64,000 nt of DNA from NCBI GenBank assembly GCA_963724135.1, contig CAVRTA010000006.1, positions 620,001 through 684,000 of the forward strand, in the 5' to 3' direction. A model generated the notes under the pieces. It worked only from the letters and a program-made list of their open reading frames with translations. It made no database searches and was not told the DNA's origin. Source of the stretch: DATLGB01 sp963724135 (GTDB taxonomy: Bacteria > Actinomycetota > Thermoleophilia > Solirubrobacterales > Solirubrobacteraceae). The position numbers and the translations under genes were made by a program. Below, one piece after another: positions 15,639-23,781 of the stretch (position 1 is its first letter; each line of letters opens with the position of its first letter).

Positions 15639-18386
15639 ATGACCCGGCTCTGGCGCGGGGGCGCGTACACCCGCCTGGCCGCGGCGCTCGTCGTGCTCGC
15701 GTTCGTCCTGCGCCTGGCGGCGGTGGGGGTCGTCGACTTCCACGCGACCAACGACCCGGCGGACTACATCCGCATGGGCAAGTCGATCGCCCACGACGCC
15801 GCGTTCCCGCCGAGCAGCTACGCCGCCGGGCCGACGGCGACGCGCGCGCCGCTGTTCCCGATCGTGGTCGGGGGCGTGTTCGCGGTGACGGGCGACAGCG
15901 TCACCGCGGTCCGGATCGTCGGCGCGCTGCTGGGCGCGATCGTCGCACTGCTGACCGGGCTGCTGGCGACACAGTTGTGGGGCCGGCGCGTCGGCGTCAT
16001 CGCTCTCGGCCTGGCCGCGATCGCGCCTCCCCTGATCCTGCTCAGCGTCACGCTGATGACGGAGACGCTGTTCTCGGCGCTCGCGCTCGCCGCGATCGTC
16101 CTCGTGCTGCACATCCGCGAGCGACCATCGACGAGCGCCGTTGTCGGTGTGGGCGTGCTCACGGGCCTCGCGACGCTGGCCAGACCGAACGGCGCGATCC
16201 TGCTGGCGATCGTGCTGATCGCGCTGTGGCGTCGCCCGCTGCTGTCGCCGCGCTCACTGGCCATGCCCGCCCTGGCGCTGCTCGCGGCGGTTCTCGTACT
16301 GGCGCCGTGGACGATCCGCAACGCCCGGGAGCTGCACGCCTTCGTGCCGGTGACCACCTCGGGATGGATCACGGCGTCGGGGATGTTCAACGAGACGACG
16401 CGCACGGACACGCGCTATCCCGCGGCATGGCGCGTGCCCGGTGCCGACCCGGAGGTCGCGCGGATCATCGAGCGCTACGCGCCGCAGGGCGAGGTCGTGG
16501 TGACGGAGCAGCTGCGCGAGCACTCCCTCGACTTCCTCTCCGAGCACCCGCTCTTCCCGCTCGAGGCCGAGGCGCGCAACCTCCTGCGCTTCCTGCACAT
16601 CACCGACTTCGAGCTCGCCCGCATCGGCCTGCGCAGCATCGGGCTCGAGTCGTGGCCGGGCCCATACATGGCCGCGTCCTTCCTGATGCTGCTGCTGCTG
16701 GCGGTGGGGGGCATCGTCGCCGGCGGCCTGCGCGCGGGACCGTGGTGGCTGTGGGTCCTGCCGGTGCTGCTGCTCGCAAGCGTCGCGCTGGTCGGCACGG
16801 GCCTGCGCTACCGGACGCCGTCCGACCCGTTCGTGATCCTGCTCGCCGCGTTCGCGATCGAGCGCCTGTTCGCGCTGCGAGAGCGCCGGCGAACCCAGAG
16901 CGAGCCCGACCGGGACCGCGGCGGGGAGAGCCTGCGGGTCACGGCGGCGCGCGGAACGATCGTCAACGCCGCCTTCCAGATCGGGCTGTCGGGTCTCAAC
17001 CTGGTGCGCCGGCTCGGCGTCGCGGCGTTCCTGACCGCGGAGGAGTACGGCATCTGGGGCATCATCATGGGCACGCTGGTCACCCTCAGCTGGCTGAAGT
17101 CCGTCGGGATCGGCGACAAGTACATCCAGCAGCGCGAGGCCGACCAGGAGCGCGCCTACCAGCGGGCCTTCACGCTCGAGCTCGGAATGTCGGCGCTGTA
17201 CTTCGTGCTCGCGGCCATCGCGCTGCCGTTGTACGCACTCGCCTACGGCCACACGGACATCATCCTGCCGGGCCTGCTGCTGTCCGTATCGGTCCTGATC
17301 CACGCCTTCCAGACTCCGTCGTGGATCGCCTACCGGCGGCTCGAGTACGCCAAGCAGCGGATGCTCACCAGCGTCGATCCCGTCGTGAGCATCGTCGCGA
17401 CGCTGGCGCTCGGGGCGGCGGGCTTCGGGTACTGGGGACTGGTCCTCGGCTCGCTGGTCGGCTCCGTGCTGGGCGGCATCGTGTGCACCTCCTGGTCGCC
17501 GTATCGCATGCGGCTGGCCTACGACCGCGGGACGTTGAAGGAGTACGCGAGCTTCTCGGGTCCGCTGATCGCGCTCGGCATGACCAACCTGCTCTTCGTG
17601 CAGGGTGTCCTGCTCGTCGCCAACCACGCGGTGGGGCTGGCAGCCGTCGGGATCATCGGGCTCACGAACGGGATCTCGCACTTCGCCAACCGCGCCGACC
17701 AGGTCGTCAGCCAGACCATCTACCCGGCCGTGTGCCGGGTCGCCGACAACATCGAGCGGCTGCGCGAGGTCTTCATCAAGTCCAACCGGGTCGCGCTGAT
17801 GTGGGCGATGCCGTTCGCGGCCGGGCTGGCGCTGTTCGCCGGGGACTTCGTGCGCTTCGTCCTCGGCGAGCGCTGGAACGACGCCGTTCCTCTGCTCGCG
17901 ATCGTGGCGCTCGGCTGTGGGTTCGGGCAGATCGCGTTCAACTGGTCGGTGTTCATGCGCGCGCTCAACCGCACGAGGCCGCTGCTGACCGCCTCGCTCG
18001 TCAACGCCGTCGTCTTCCTTGCGGCGGCGGTGCCCGCCATGCTCCTGTTCGGGCTCAACGGCTACCTGGCCGGGACGATCGTGGGGATCACGTCCCAGAT
18101 CCTCGTCCGCCGGCACTACGTGCGCCAGATACTGGGTGACTTCAGCGTCGTGCGCCAGCTCGCCCGAGCCGTGACGCCCGTCCTGCCCGGCGTCGCGATC
18201 GTGCTGCTCGGACGCCTGCTCTCCGACCAGCCGTCGACGGGTCCGCAGGTGATCGCCGAGATCGTCGTCTTCGTCGACGTGACCGCGATGTGCACGTACT
18301 GGTACGAGCGGTCGCTGGTCACCGAGATCCTGGGTTATCTCCGTCGCCGCCCGCGCCGGCGCCTACCGGTGGTCGGCACCACATAA
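15639..18386 (+). CDS. GT39-like membrane glycosyltransferase fused to a Wzx-like flippase
   Basis: A 915-residue membrane protein with two modules in one frame. Residues 1 to about 410 resemble the GT39/ArnT superfamily: early acidic site NDPADYIRMGKSI, then TRAPLFPIVVGG, and repeated hydrophobic helices. A charged linker of about 30 residues (LRERRRTQSEPDRDRGGES) follows. From about 440 to the end is a polysaccharide flippase of the MOP superfamily, beginning ARGTIVNAAFQIGLSGLNLV with LTAEEYGIWGIIMGTL, FANRADQVVSQTIYPAV and FVRFVLGERWNDAV. No stop or credible restart lies in the linker. Start ATG 15639. It would couple sugar transfer from a lipid donor to lipid-linked glycan flipping. Confidence 0.85.
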   Translation: MTRLWRGGAYTRLAAALVVLAFVLRLAAVGVVDFHATNDPADYIRMGKSIAHDAAFPPSSYAAGPTATRAPLFPIVVGGVFAVTGDSVTAVRIVGALLGAIVALLTGLLATQLWGRRVGVIALGLAAIAPPLILLSVTLMTETLFSALALAAIVLVLHIRERPSTSAVVGVGVLTGLATLARPNGAILLAIVLIALWRRPLLSPRSLAMPALALLAAVLVLAPWTIRNARELHAFVPVTTSGWITASGMFNETTRTDTRYPAAWRVPGADPEVARIIERYAPQGEVVVTEQLREHSLDFLSEHPLFPLEAEARNLLRFLHITDFELARIGLRSIGLESWPGPYMAASFLMLLLLAVGGIVAGGLRAGPWWLWVLPVLLLASVALVGTGLRYRTPSDPFVILLAAFAIERLFALRERRRTQSEPDRDRGGESLRVTAARGTIVNAAFQIGLSGLNLVRRLGVAAFLTAEEYGIWGIIMGTLVTLSWLKSVGIGDKYIQQREADQERAYQRAFTLELGMSALYFVLAAIALPLYALAYGHTDIILPGLLLSVSVLIHAFQTPSWIAYRRLEYAKQRMLTSVDPVVSIVATLALGAAGFGYWGLVLGSLVGSVLGGIVCTSWSPYRMRLAYDRGTLKEYASFSGPLIALGMTNLLFVQGVLLVANHAVGLAAVGIIGLTNGISHFANRADQVVSQTIYPAVCRVADNIERLREVFIKSNRVALMWAMPFAAGLALFAGDFVRFVLGERWNDAVPLLAIVALGCGFGQIAFNWSVFMRALNRTRPLLTASLVNAVVFLAAAVPAMLLFGLNGYLAGTIVGITSQILVRRHYVRQILGDFSVVRQLARAVTPVLPGVAIVLLGRLLSDQPSTGPQVIAEIVVFVDVTAMCTYWYERSLVTEILGYLRRRPRRRLPVVGTT

Positions 18387-18396
18387 AGTCTCGGCT

Positions 18397-19008
18397 GTGC
18401 GACGAGCGGCGTTGTCCCGAGTGCGACAGGACCTGCGGAGGCTGCGATCCGCCGGCCCCGCCTGGCAGTACTGGTACCTCCAGCGCCTGCGTTCACGGCT
18501 GTTCTCGCGCTGGATCGCGCGTGGCTTCGAGAGCTTCGCCGAGGGCGCGGTCATCTGGCCACCGATCTCGCTGTGGGGCGCCGAGCGCATCAGCCTCGGC
18601 GAGAAGGTCATCATCGGGTCCAACAGCAGGATCAGCGCCGACGAGGGGGGGCGGCTCGTGGTCGGGGCGAGAACGCTGATGGCGGGCGAGACCATGATCC
18701 ACTCGATCGAGTCGATCGAGATCGGCAGCGACGTGGGGATCGCGAGGGGCGTGACGATCGTCGACTACAAGCTGAACTCCAAGGACCCGGACGTGCCGGT
18801 GCAGTTCCAGGGCAAGCGCTCGGCGCCCGTCAGGATCGGCGACGGGGCGTACATCGGCGCCGGGGCGGTGGTCATGCGCGGCGTGACGATCGGCCGCAAT
18901 GCCGTGATCGGCGCCAACGCGGTCGTCAACGACGATGTCGCCGACCACGAGACGGTGGCCGGCGCCCCCGCCCGGCCGATCACGTCGCGCGTGACCGAAT
19001 CGCCGTGA
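18397..19008 (+). CDS. Hexapeptide-repeat acyltransferase (LbH fold)
   Basis: A 203-residue acyltransferase. After about 45 residues of basic helix (RQDLRRLRSAGPAWQYW) come hexapeptide rungs ISLGEKVIIGSNSRI, IEIGSDVGIARGVTIVDYK and VRIGDGAYIGAGAVVMRGV, ending IGANAVVNDDVADHETVAG and PARPIT. The usual catalytic His of this fold seems replaced (TIVDYK at that rung). The start is GTG 18397, ten bases after the fusion gene stop. The next gene starts inside its stop codon (GTGA). It probably acylates a sugar of the same glycan. Confidence 0.82.
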   Translation: MRRAALSRVRQDLRRLRSAGPAWQYWYLQRLRSRLFSRWIARGFESFAEGAVIWPPISLWGAERISLGEKVIIGSNSRISADEGGRLVVGARTLMAGETMIHSIESIEIGSDVGIARGVTIVDYKLNSKDPDVPVQFQGKRSAPVRIGDGAYIGAGAVVMRGVTIGRNAVIGANAVVNDDVADHETVAGAPARPITSRVTESP

Positions 19009-19652
19009 TCTCACGCGCACGCCTCAAACGCGCGCTCGCATCGCTGCTGGACGAGGCGGGCTACCGGCGCGGCCCGCTGCTGATGTCAGAGCTCCGCAAG
19101 CGGTGGGTCCGGGTCCGCAATCCCCGCATCGACATCCGGTTCGGCAAGGGCGTCTACCTGGGTCCGGGCTTCAGCCTGCACTCCCCGAAAGGGCGGACGA
19201 CCTTCCACGTCGGCGACAACGTCGAGTTCCGACGCGGGTTCCGGGCCGAGCTGTGGCCCGGGGCGAGGGTCACGATCGGGAACGACTCCTATTTCACCTA
19301 CAACGTCCTCATGGCCTGTACGACCACGATCACCATCGGTGAGCGTTGTGGGTTCGCGCAGTCGACGCACCTCACCGATGGCAACCACCGGTTCCGAGAC
19401 CTCGACAAGCCCTTCCTCCAGCAGGGCTACGACTTCCATCCCCTGGTGATCGAAGACGACGTGCAGGTTCTCTCGAAATGCACGATCGTCGCCAGCATCG
19501 CCACGCGGACCGTTCTCGGCGCACACGCCGTGGTGGCCAAACCCCTACCCCCGTACGTGCTCGCGGGCGGCGTTCCCGCCCGGGTGATCGACTACTTCGG
19601 CCCGCCCGGCCAGGAGCCCGAGGGCTGGGTCCCCAAGGCGGCCCCGGCGTGA
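19005..19652 (+). CDS. Hexapeptide-repeat acyltransferase (LbH fold)
   Basis: A 215-residue LbH acyltransferase of the maltose/galactoside O-acetyltransferase type. It has FGKGVYLGPGFSLHS, FHVGDNVEFRRGFRAEL, VTIGNDSYFTYNVLM and ITIGERCGFAQSTHLTDGNH (a DGNH-type active-site loop), ending VLGAHAVVAKPLPPYVLAG and VPARVID. The start is GTG 19005, sharing bases with the previous TGA. The last gene of the glycan locus; the following gene (hemQ) is 16 bases away and may ride on the same transcript, though its function is unrelated. Confidence 0.85.
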   Translation: MISRARLKRALASLLDEAGYRRGPLLMSELRKRWVRVRNPRIDIRFGKGVYLGPGFSLHSPKGRTTFHVGDNVEFRRGFRAELWPGARVTIGNDSYFTYNVLMACTTTITIGERCGFAQSTHLTDGNHRFRDLDKPFLQQGYDFHPLVIEDDVQVLSKCTIVASIATRTVLGAHAVVAKPLPPYVLAGGVPARVIDYFGPPGQEPEGWVPKAAPA

Positions 19653-19668
19653 GCCGTATCCTCGATCC

Positions 19669-20367
19669 GTGGCGCGCGAGCGGCACTTCGTCAAGTACAC
19701 GTTCCTGAAGGTCGACCCGGCCTGGCGCCGGCTCGATGCCGAGGAACGTGCGGCGCACAAGCGCGAGTTCATCGCGGCCTGCGCCGACTTCGCCGAGCAG
19801 CGGCTCCTGCGTGCGTTCAGCACGGTCGGCACGCGCGGCGACGCCGACCTGATGCTGCTCACCCAGGCGACGAACCTCGAGCGCATCCACGAGTTCCACG
19901 TCGTGCTCCAGCAGAGCGGGCTGATGAGCTGGGCGACGATCCCCTACTCGTACCTCGCGCTGACGAAGGAGTCCGAGTACTCCGACGAGTCGCGCCTCGA
20001 GGTGCGCCCCGCCAAGGGCAAGTATCTCTTCGTCTATCCGTTCGTCAAGACGCGCGAGTGGTACCTGCTCGACTCCGACGAGCGCTGGCGGATCATGCAG
20101 GAGCACATCCAGGTCGGCCGCGAGTTCCCGAGCGTCGACCTCAACACGTCGTACTCGTTCGGGCTCGACGACCAGGAGTTCGTCGTCGCCTTCGAGACCG
20201 ACGACCCGCGCGACTTCCTCGATCTCGTGCAGCGGCTGCGTACGACGGAGTCGTCGCGCTACACCAAGCGCGACACCCCGACGTTCACGTGCGTGGCCGC
20301 TTCGGTGGAGCGGGCACTCGCCGCCCTGGACGGCAGCCCGCTCACCGAGACGGCGGCGATCTCCTAG
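19669..20367 (+). CDS. hemQ: Coproheme decarboxylase, HemQ/ChdC (chlorite dismutase family)
   Basis: A 232-residue member of the chlorite dismutase family. It should carry out the last step of the coproporphyrin-dependent heme pathway of Gram-positives, the oxidative decarboxylation of coproheme to heme b. The heme-proximal His is H146 in RIMQEHIQVGREF and the reactive Tyr is likely Y123 in LFVYPFVKTREW, by position relative to known HemQ sequences. The loop between them is shorter than in Firmicutes enzymes. Start GTG 19669. It overlaps the reductase gene by one base (TAGTG). Chlorite detoxification is unlikely because the Tyr and the YPFVK region follow HemQ. Confidence 0.9.
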   Translation: MARERHFVKYTFLKVDPAWRRLDAEERAAHKREFIAACADFAEQRLLRAFSTVGTRGDADLMLLTQATNLERIHEFHVVLQQSGLMSWATIPYSYLALTKESEYSDESRLEVRPAKGKYLFVYPFVKTREWYLLDSDERWRIMQEHIQVGREFPSVDLNTSYSFGLDDQEFVVAFETDDPRDFLDLVQRLRTTESSRYTKRDTPTFTCVAASVERALAALDGSPLTETAAIS

Positions 20368-21395
20368 TGGCCGACGACGTCCGTGACATCACCGTCCTGG
20401 GCGCGGGGCCGGTGGGCCTCGCGGCGGCGTTCTGGGCCGGGATGCGCGAGGCGAGCGTGCGCGTCGTCGAGGCGCTCCCCGAGATCGGAGGCCAGCTGAC
20501 CGCGCTGTACCCGGAGAAGTGGATCTTCGACGTGGTCGGGCACCGGCGCATCCTGGCCAAGGACCTCGTCGAGGAACTGCGCGAGCAGTCGCTGAGCCAG
20601 TTCGACGTCCCCGTGCACCTCTCGACCACGGTGCAGACGATCGACTGGGAGGACGGCTGCGTCGTGCTGCGCAGCGAGACCGAGGAGTTCCGCTCGCGCA
20701 CCCTGATCGTGTCGGGCGGGCACGGCGCGTTCGAGCCGCGCAGGCTGCCGGTCTCAGACGTCGACATCGCGCCCTGGGAGGGCCGCGGCGCTCACTACCT
20801 GGTCGGCGACAAGTCGGACTTCGCCGGCAGGCGGGTGGTGATCGTCGGCGGCGGCGACAGCGCGTTCGACTGGGTCGTGAACCTGCTCGACACCGCGAGC
20901 GCCATCACCCTCGTGCACCGGCGCGAGGGCTTCAGGGCGCACGAGGCGACGGTGTCGGAGGTAATGCGCGCGCGCGACGCGGGCCGCGTCGATGTCAAGG
21001 TCCCCTACGTGGTCAAGGACGTGTTCGGCGACGGCGCGATCGAGGCGGTGGAACTGCACGGGGTGGGCGGGGACGGGGTCACGCGCGTCGAATGCGACGC
21101 CGTCCTGCTCCAGCTCGGCTTCATCACCAAGCTCGGCCCGCTCAAGGACTGGGGCTTCGAGCTCGACGGCAACGCGGTCGTAGTGGATCAGCTGATGAGG
21201 ACTTCGCTCGACCGCGTGTGGGCATGCGGCGACATCACGACCTTCGACGGCAAGCTCAAGCTGATCGCGACCGGGTTCGCCGAGGCGGCGATCGCCGTCA
21301 GCCAGGCCGTCCACTTCATCCGGCCCGACACGAAGATCCAGCCGGCCTACTCGACGAACACCGGGGTCCCGGGCGTCGTCGAGGGCCAGGTGTGA
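20367..21395 (+). CDS. Ferredoxin/flavodoxin-NADP+ reductase, TrxR-like type
   Basis: A 342-residue two-dinucleotide-binding flavoprotein. The FAD motif is ITVLGAGPVGLAAAFWAG, then VVEALPEIGGQLTALYPEK, where the GGQLTALYP stretch is characteristic of this subfamily. The NADPH domain has RRVVIVGGGDSAFDWVVNLL, and VWACGDITTFDGKLKLIATG is the C-terminal FAD loop. There is no CxxC redox pair, which separates it from thioredoxin reductases. Start GTG 20367 uses the last base of the hemQ stop, so the genes are cotranslated. It may supply electrons from NADPH to ferredoxin for heme or Fe-S work (inference). Confidence 0.88.
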   Translation: MADDVRDITVLGAGPVGLAAAFWAGMREASVRVVEALPEIGGQLTALYPEKWIFDVVGHRRILAKDLVEELREQSLSQFDVPVHLSTTVQTIDWEDGCVVLRSETEEFRSRTLIVSGGHGAFEPRRLPVSDVDIAPWEGRGAHYLVGDKSDFAGRRVVIVGGGDSAFDWVVNLLDTASAITLVHRREGFRAHEATVSEVMRARDAGRVDVKVPYVVKDVFGDGAIEAVELHGVGGDGVTRVECDAVLLQLGFITKLGPLKDWGFELDGNAVVVDQLMRTSLDRVWACGDITTFDGKLKLIATGFAEAAIAVSQAVHFIRPDTKIQPAYSTNTGVPGVVEGQV

Positions 21396-21445
21396 AGCGC
21401 GGATCGCAAGGGTCCGTTTAGCTGGTAGCCCTAGCCTGCGGCGGC

Positions 21446-22465
21446 GTGCTCGTGAAAGTGACCGCTGCGATCGCCCTGCTCGCCCTGCTCGCCGGATGCG
21501 GCTCGGCGGACGGCGAGCGCAACGCGAGCGACCCGATCGAGAACGTGGCGCCGCAGGTGCGCGACGAGGTCGAGGCGGCCCAGAACCCGGATGCGTCGGA
21601 GTTCCCGACCCCCGCGGTCGGCCAGTCGATCGAGCAGTTCGCCCGGGCGCAGAAGTTCGCCACCGACGGGCCGCAGGCCCTCGCCGGCACGTCGGTGTAC
21701 CGGACGCCGCGAGGGCGGATCGCCTTCGGCCTGCTCGACTCCGAGCAGAACTTCAACTACGGCCCCACCGTCATCTACCTCGAGCCCTACGAGGGGGGCC
21801 GCGTGCTCGGCCCGTACCCCGCCCCCGCCGACGTGCTCCTCACCGACGCGAAGTTCCGGTCCCAGCAGGCCGCCACCGAGAGCAGTCCCTTCGCCGCCAT
21901 CTACGAGGCGCACGTCCCGTTCAAGGCGGCGGGCGTCTACAAGGTGCTGACCGTCTCGGACATCGGCGGGCGCCGGATCGCGGCCGGGATGGCAGCGCAG
22001 GTCGTCACGCCGCAGGAGGACACGATTCCCGACGTCGGCGAGAAGGCGCCGGCGATCGAGACCGACACCCGCGGCACGGTGGGGGGCAACCTCGACCTGC
22101 TGACGACCCGTGAGCCGAAGGCGCTGGAGCTCTCCGAGCACTCCTTCGCCGACGTGGTCGGCAAGAAGCCGGTGGCGCTGCTGTTCGCCACGCCGCAGCT
22201 GTGCCAGTCGCGCGTGTGCGGCCCGGTGACCGACGAGATGCTCCAGGTCAAGGCCGAGACCGGCGACAAGATGGCGTTCATCCATCAGGAGCCCTTCCTC
22301 GACAACGACCTCAGCAAGGGCTTCCGGCCGCAGGTGGAGCGCTACCGGCTCCAGAGCGAGCCGTGGCTGTTCACGGTCGACAAGCGCGGCCGCGTCGCCG
22401 CGCGGCTCGAGGGCTCCTTCGGCATCCGCGCGTTCCGCGCCGCCGTCAAGGCCGCCCTGCAGTGA
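21446..22465 (+). CDS. Lipoprotein with thioredoxin-like fold
   Basis: A 339-residue exported protein. A short signal with lipobox LLAGC places the lipidated Cys at residue 18, so it is anchored outside. The middle (FGLLDSEQNFNYGPTVIYLE to YKVLTVSDIGGRR) is an Ig-like or unknown domain. The C-terminal ~130 residues read as a thioredoxin/SCO-like fold: VALLFATPQLCQSRVCGPV has two cysteines four residues apart, and LQSEPWLFTVDKRGRVAARL is the cis-Pro/strand region. Start GTG 21446 (a GTG at 21452 is also possible). Its stop overlaps the next gene's start, so it probably works with that membrane protein. Function unknown. Confidence 0.7.
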   Translation: MLVKVTAAIALLALLAGCGSADGERNASDPIENVAPQVRDEVEAAQNPDASEFPTPAVGQSIEQFARAQKFATDGPQALAGTSVYRTPRGRIAFGLLDSEQNFNYGPTVIYLEPYEGGRVLGPYPAPADVLLTDAKFRSQQAATESSPFAAIYEAHVPFKAAGVYKVLTVSDIGGRRIAAGMAAQVVTPQEDTIPDVGEKAPAIETDTRGTVGGNLDLLTTREPKALELSEHSFADVVGKKPVALLFATPQLCQSRVCGPVTDEMLQVKAETGDKMAFIHQEPFLDNDLSKGFRPQVERYRLQSEPWLFTVDKRGRVAARLEGSFGIRAFRAAVKAALQ

Positions 22466-23781
22466 CGAGCGTCGTAGCGCACGCGCTGGTCCAGCGCGAG
22501 GACATCCCCCTGCCGCCGGTGGTGTTCGCGTGGGCGGCGGCCGCCGTGCTCGTGATCAGCTTCGTGGGGCTGGCGGCGCTGTGGCCGCGTCCGCGGCTCG
22601 AGCGCGCGCCGTGGCGCCCGTGGTTCGGGGTGCCGGCGGCGGTCGACGTCATCGGCGGCGCGCTCGGCGTGCTCGGGCTCGCCGTCGTCATCTGGGCTGG
22701 CTTCGCGGGCGAGCAGTCGCCGACGACGAACATCGCGCCGACGCTCGTCTATGCGGTCGTGTGGGTCGGCATGGTCGTCGTGTCGCTGCTGTTCGGCGAC
22801 GTGTTCCGCGCCATCAACCCGTGGCGCGCCCTGGGCCGGCTGCTGCGGCTGCGTGGCCGGCGCGCCTATCCGGAGCGGCTCGGCCGCTGGCCCGCGGCCC
22901 TGGCGCTGCTGTTCTTCACCTGGACGGAGCTCGTCGGCCTGTACGGAGCCCTGCCCGACCGCGTCGCCGCGTGCGCCGCCCTCTACACGGTCTACACGCT
23001 CGGCGGCTGCGCGCTGTACGGGACCGAGGCGTGGATCTCCCGCGGCGAGGCGTTCGGCGTCTACTTCTCGCTGTTCGCGCGCATCTCGATCTTCGAGCGC
23101 CGGGAGGGCCGCGTCGGCCTGCGGCCGCTGCTCGCCGGCCTGCCCCGAGTCCCTGAGACAAAAGGGACAGTCCCTTTTGTCTCGGTGATGATCGGCACGG
23201 TGACCTTCGACGGGTTCACGCGCTCCGCGGCGTGGGCCACCGGCATCGGCGAGGCGCTCAACGATCTCTTCGACGGGCCGTTCGGCGCGTCGACGGCGAC
23301 CTACATCGCGGGCACGATCGGGCTCGTCGGCTGCACGCTGGTCGTCGCGGGCTTCTACCGGCTCGGCATCGCGGGGGCGCAGTCGGTCGGCGGCGGGATG
23401 ACGGCCGCGCGCCTGCGCTCCGCGTTCATCCACACACTGGTCCCGATCGCGGCCGCCTACGTGCTCGCGCACTACTTCAGCTTCCTCGTGTCCGAGACCC
23501 AGCACGCGTGGGCGCTGGCGTCGGACCCGCTCGGTCGCGGATGGGACCTGTTCGGGACTGCCTCGTCCGGCATCTCCTACCTCAACGGGAAGATCAACTG
23601 GTGGTTCCAGGTCGGCTTCGTGGTCGCGGGCCATGTCGCGGGCCTGGTGCTCGCGCACGACCGCGCGCTCGCCCTCTATGACGATCCACGCGCGGCCGTG
23701 CGCTCGCAGTACTGGATGCTGTCGATCATGGTCGGCTTCACTTCGCTGGCGCTGTGGCTGCTGTCGCAGTCGAACAGCTAG
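22462..23781 (+). CDS. Polytopic membrane protein, unknown function
   Basis: A 439-residue membrane protein with about ten hydrophobic segments, from FAWAAAAVLVISFVGLAAL to YWMLSIMVGFTSLALWLLS. I recall similar actinobacterial proteins named fenitrothion hydrolase in databases, but that name is unverified and does not fit the topology well. Start GTG 22462 overlaps the lipoprotein stop (GTGA), implying joint expression. A perfect palindrome (23155-23183) lies in frame and encodes PETKGTVPFVS. The 3' end overlaps the convergent lipoprotein gene by 44 bases. Confidence 0.65.
   Translation: MTSVVAHALVQREDIPLPPVVFAWAAAAVLVISFVGLAALWPRPRLERAPWRPWFGVPAAVDVIGGALGVLGLAVVIWAGFAGEQSPTTNIAPTLVYAVVWVGMVVVSLLFGDVFRAINPWRALGRLLRLRGRRAYPERLGRWPAALALLFFTWTELVGLYGALPDRVAACAALYTVYTLGGCALYGTEAWISRGEAFGVYFSLFARISIFERREGRVGLRPLLAGLPRVPETKGTVPFVSVMIGTVTFDGFTRSAAWATGIGEALNDLFDGPFGASTATYIAGTIGLVGCTLVVAGFYRLGIAGAQSVGGGMTAARLRSAFIHTLVPIAAAYVLAHYFSFLVSETQHAWALASDPLGRGWDLFGTASSGISYLNGKINWWFQVGFVVAGHVAGLVLAHDRALALYDDPRAAVRSQYWMLSIMVGFTSLALWLLSQSNS
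23155..23183. repeat. Perfect palindrome inside a coding region
   Basis: Two 14-base arms (23155-23168, starting GAGACAAAAGGGAC, and 23170-23183) pair perfectly around a single A. The stretch is AT-richer than its surroundings and lies in frame within the membrane protein gene, adding about ten residues to a loop. It resembles mobile palindromic repeats seen inside genes of environmental bacteria. Whether other copies exist in the genome cannot be told here. Confidence 0.75.

Noticed and set aside
16254..18116. A 620-residue reverse-strand open frame across the flippase fusion
   Set aside because: Antisense of a gene with clear membrane helices; the translation is rich in Arg, Asp and Gln without a domain.
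19669..20367. Chlorite dismutase proper
   Set aside because: The residues follow the HemQ pattern (reactive Tyr in the VYPFVK region) and the neighbour is a general reductase, so heme synthesis is the better reading.
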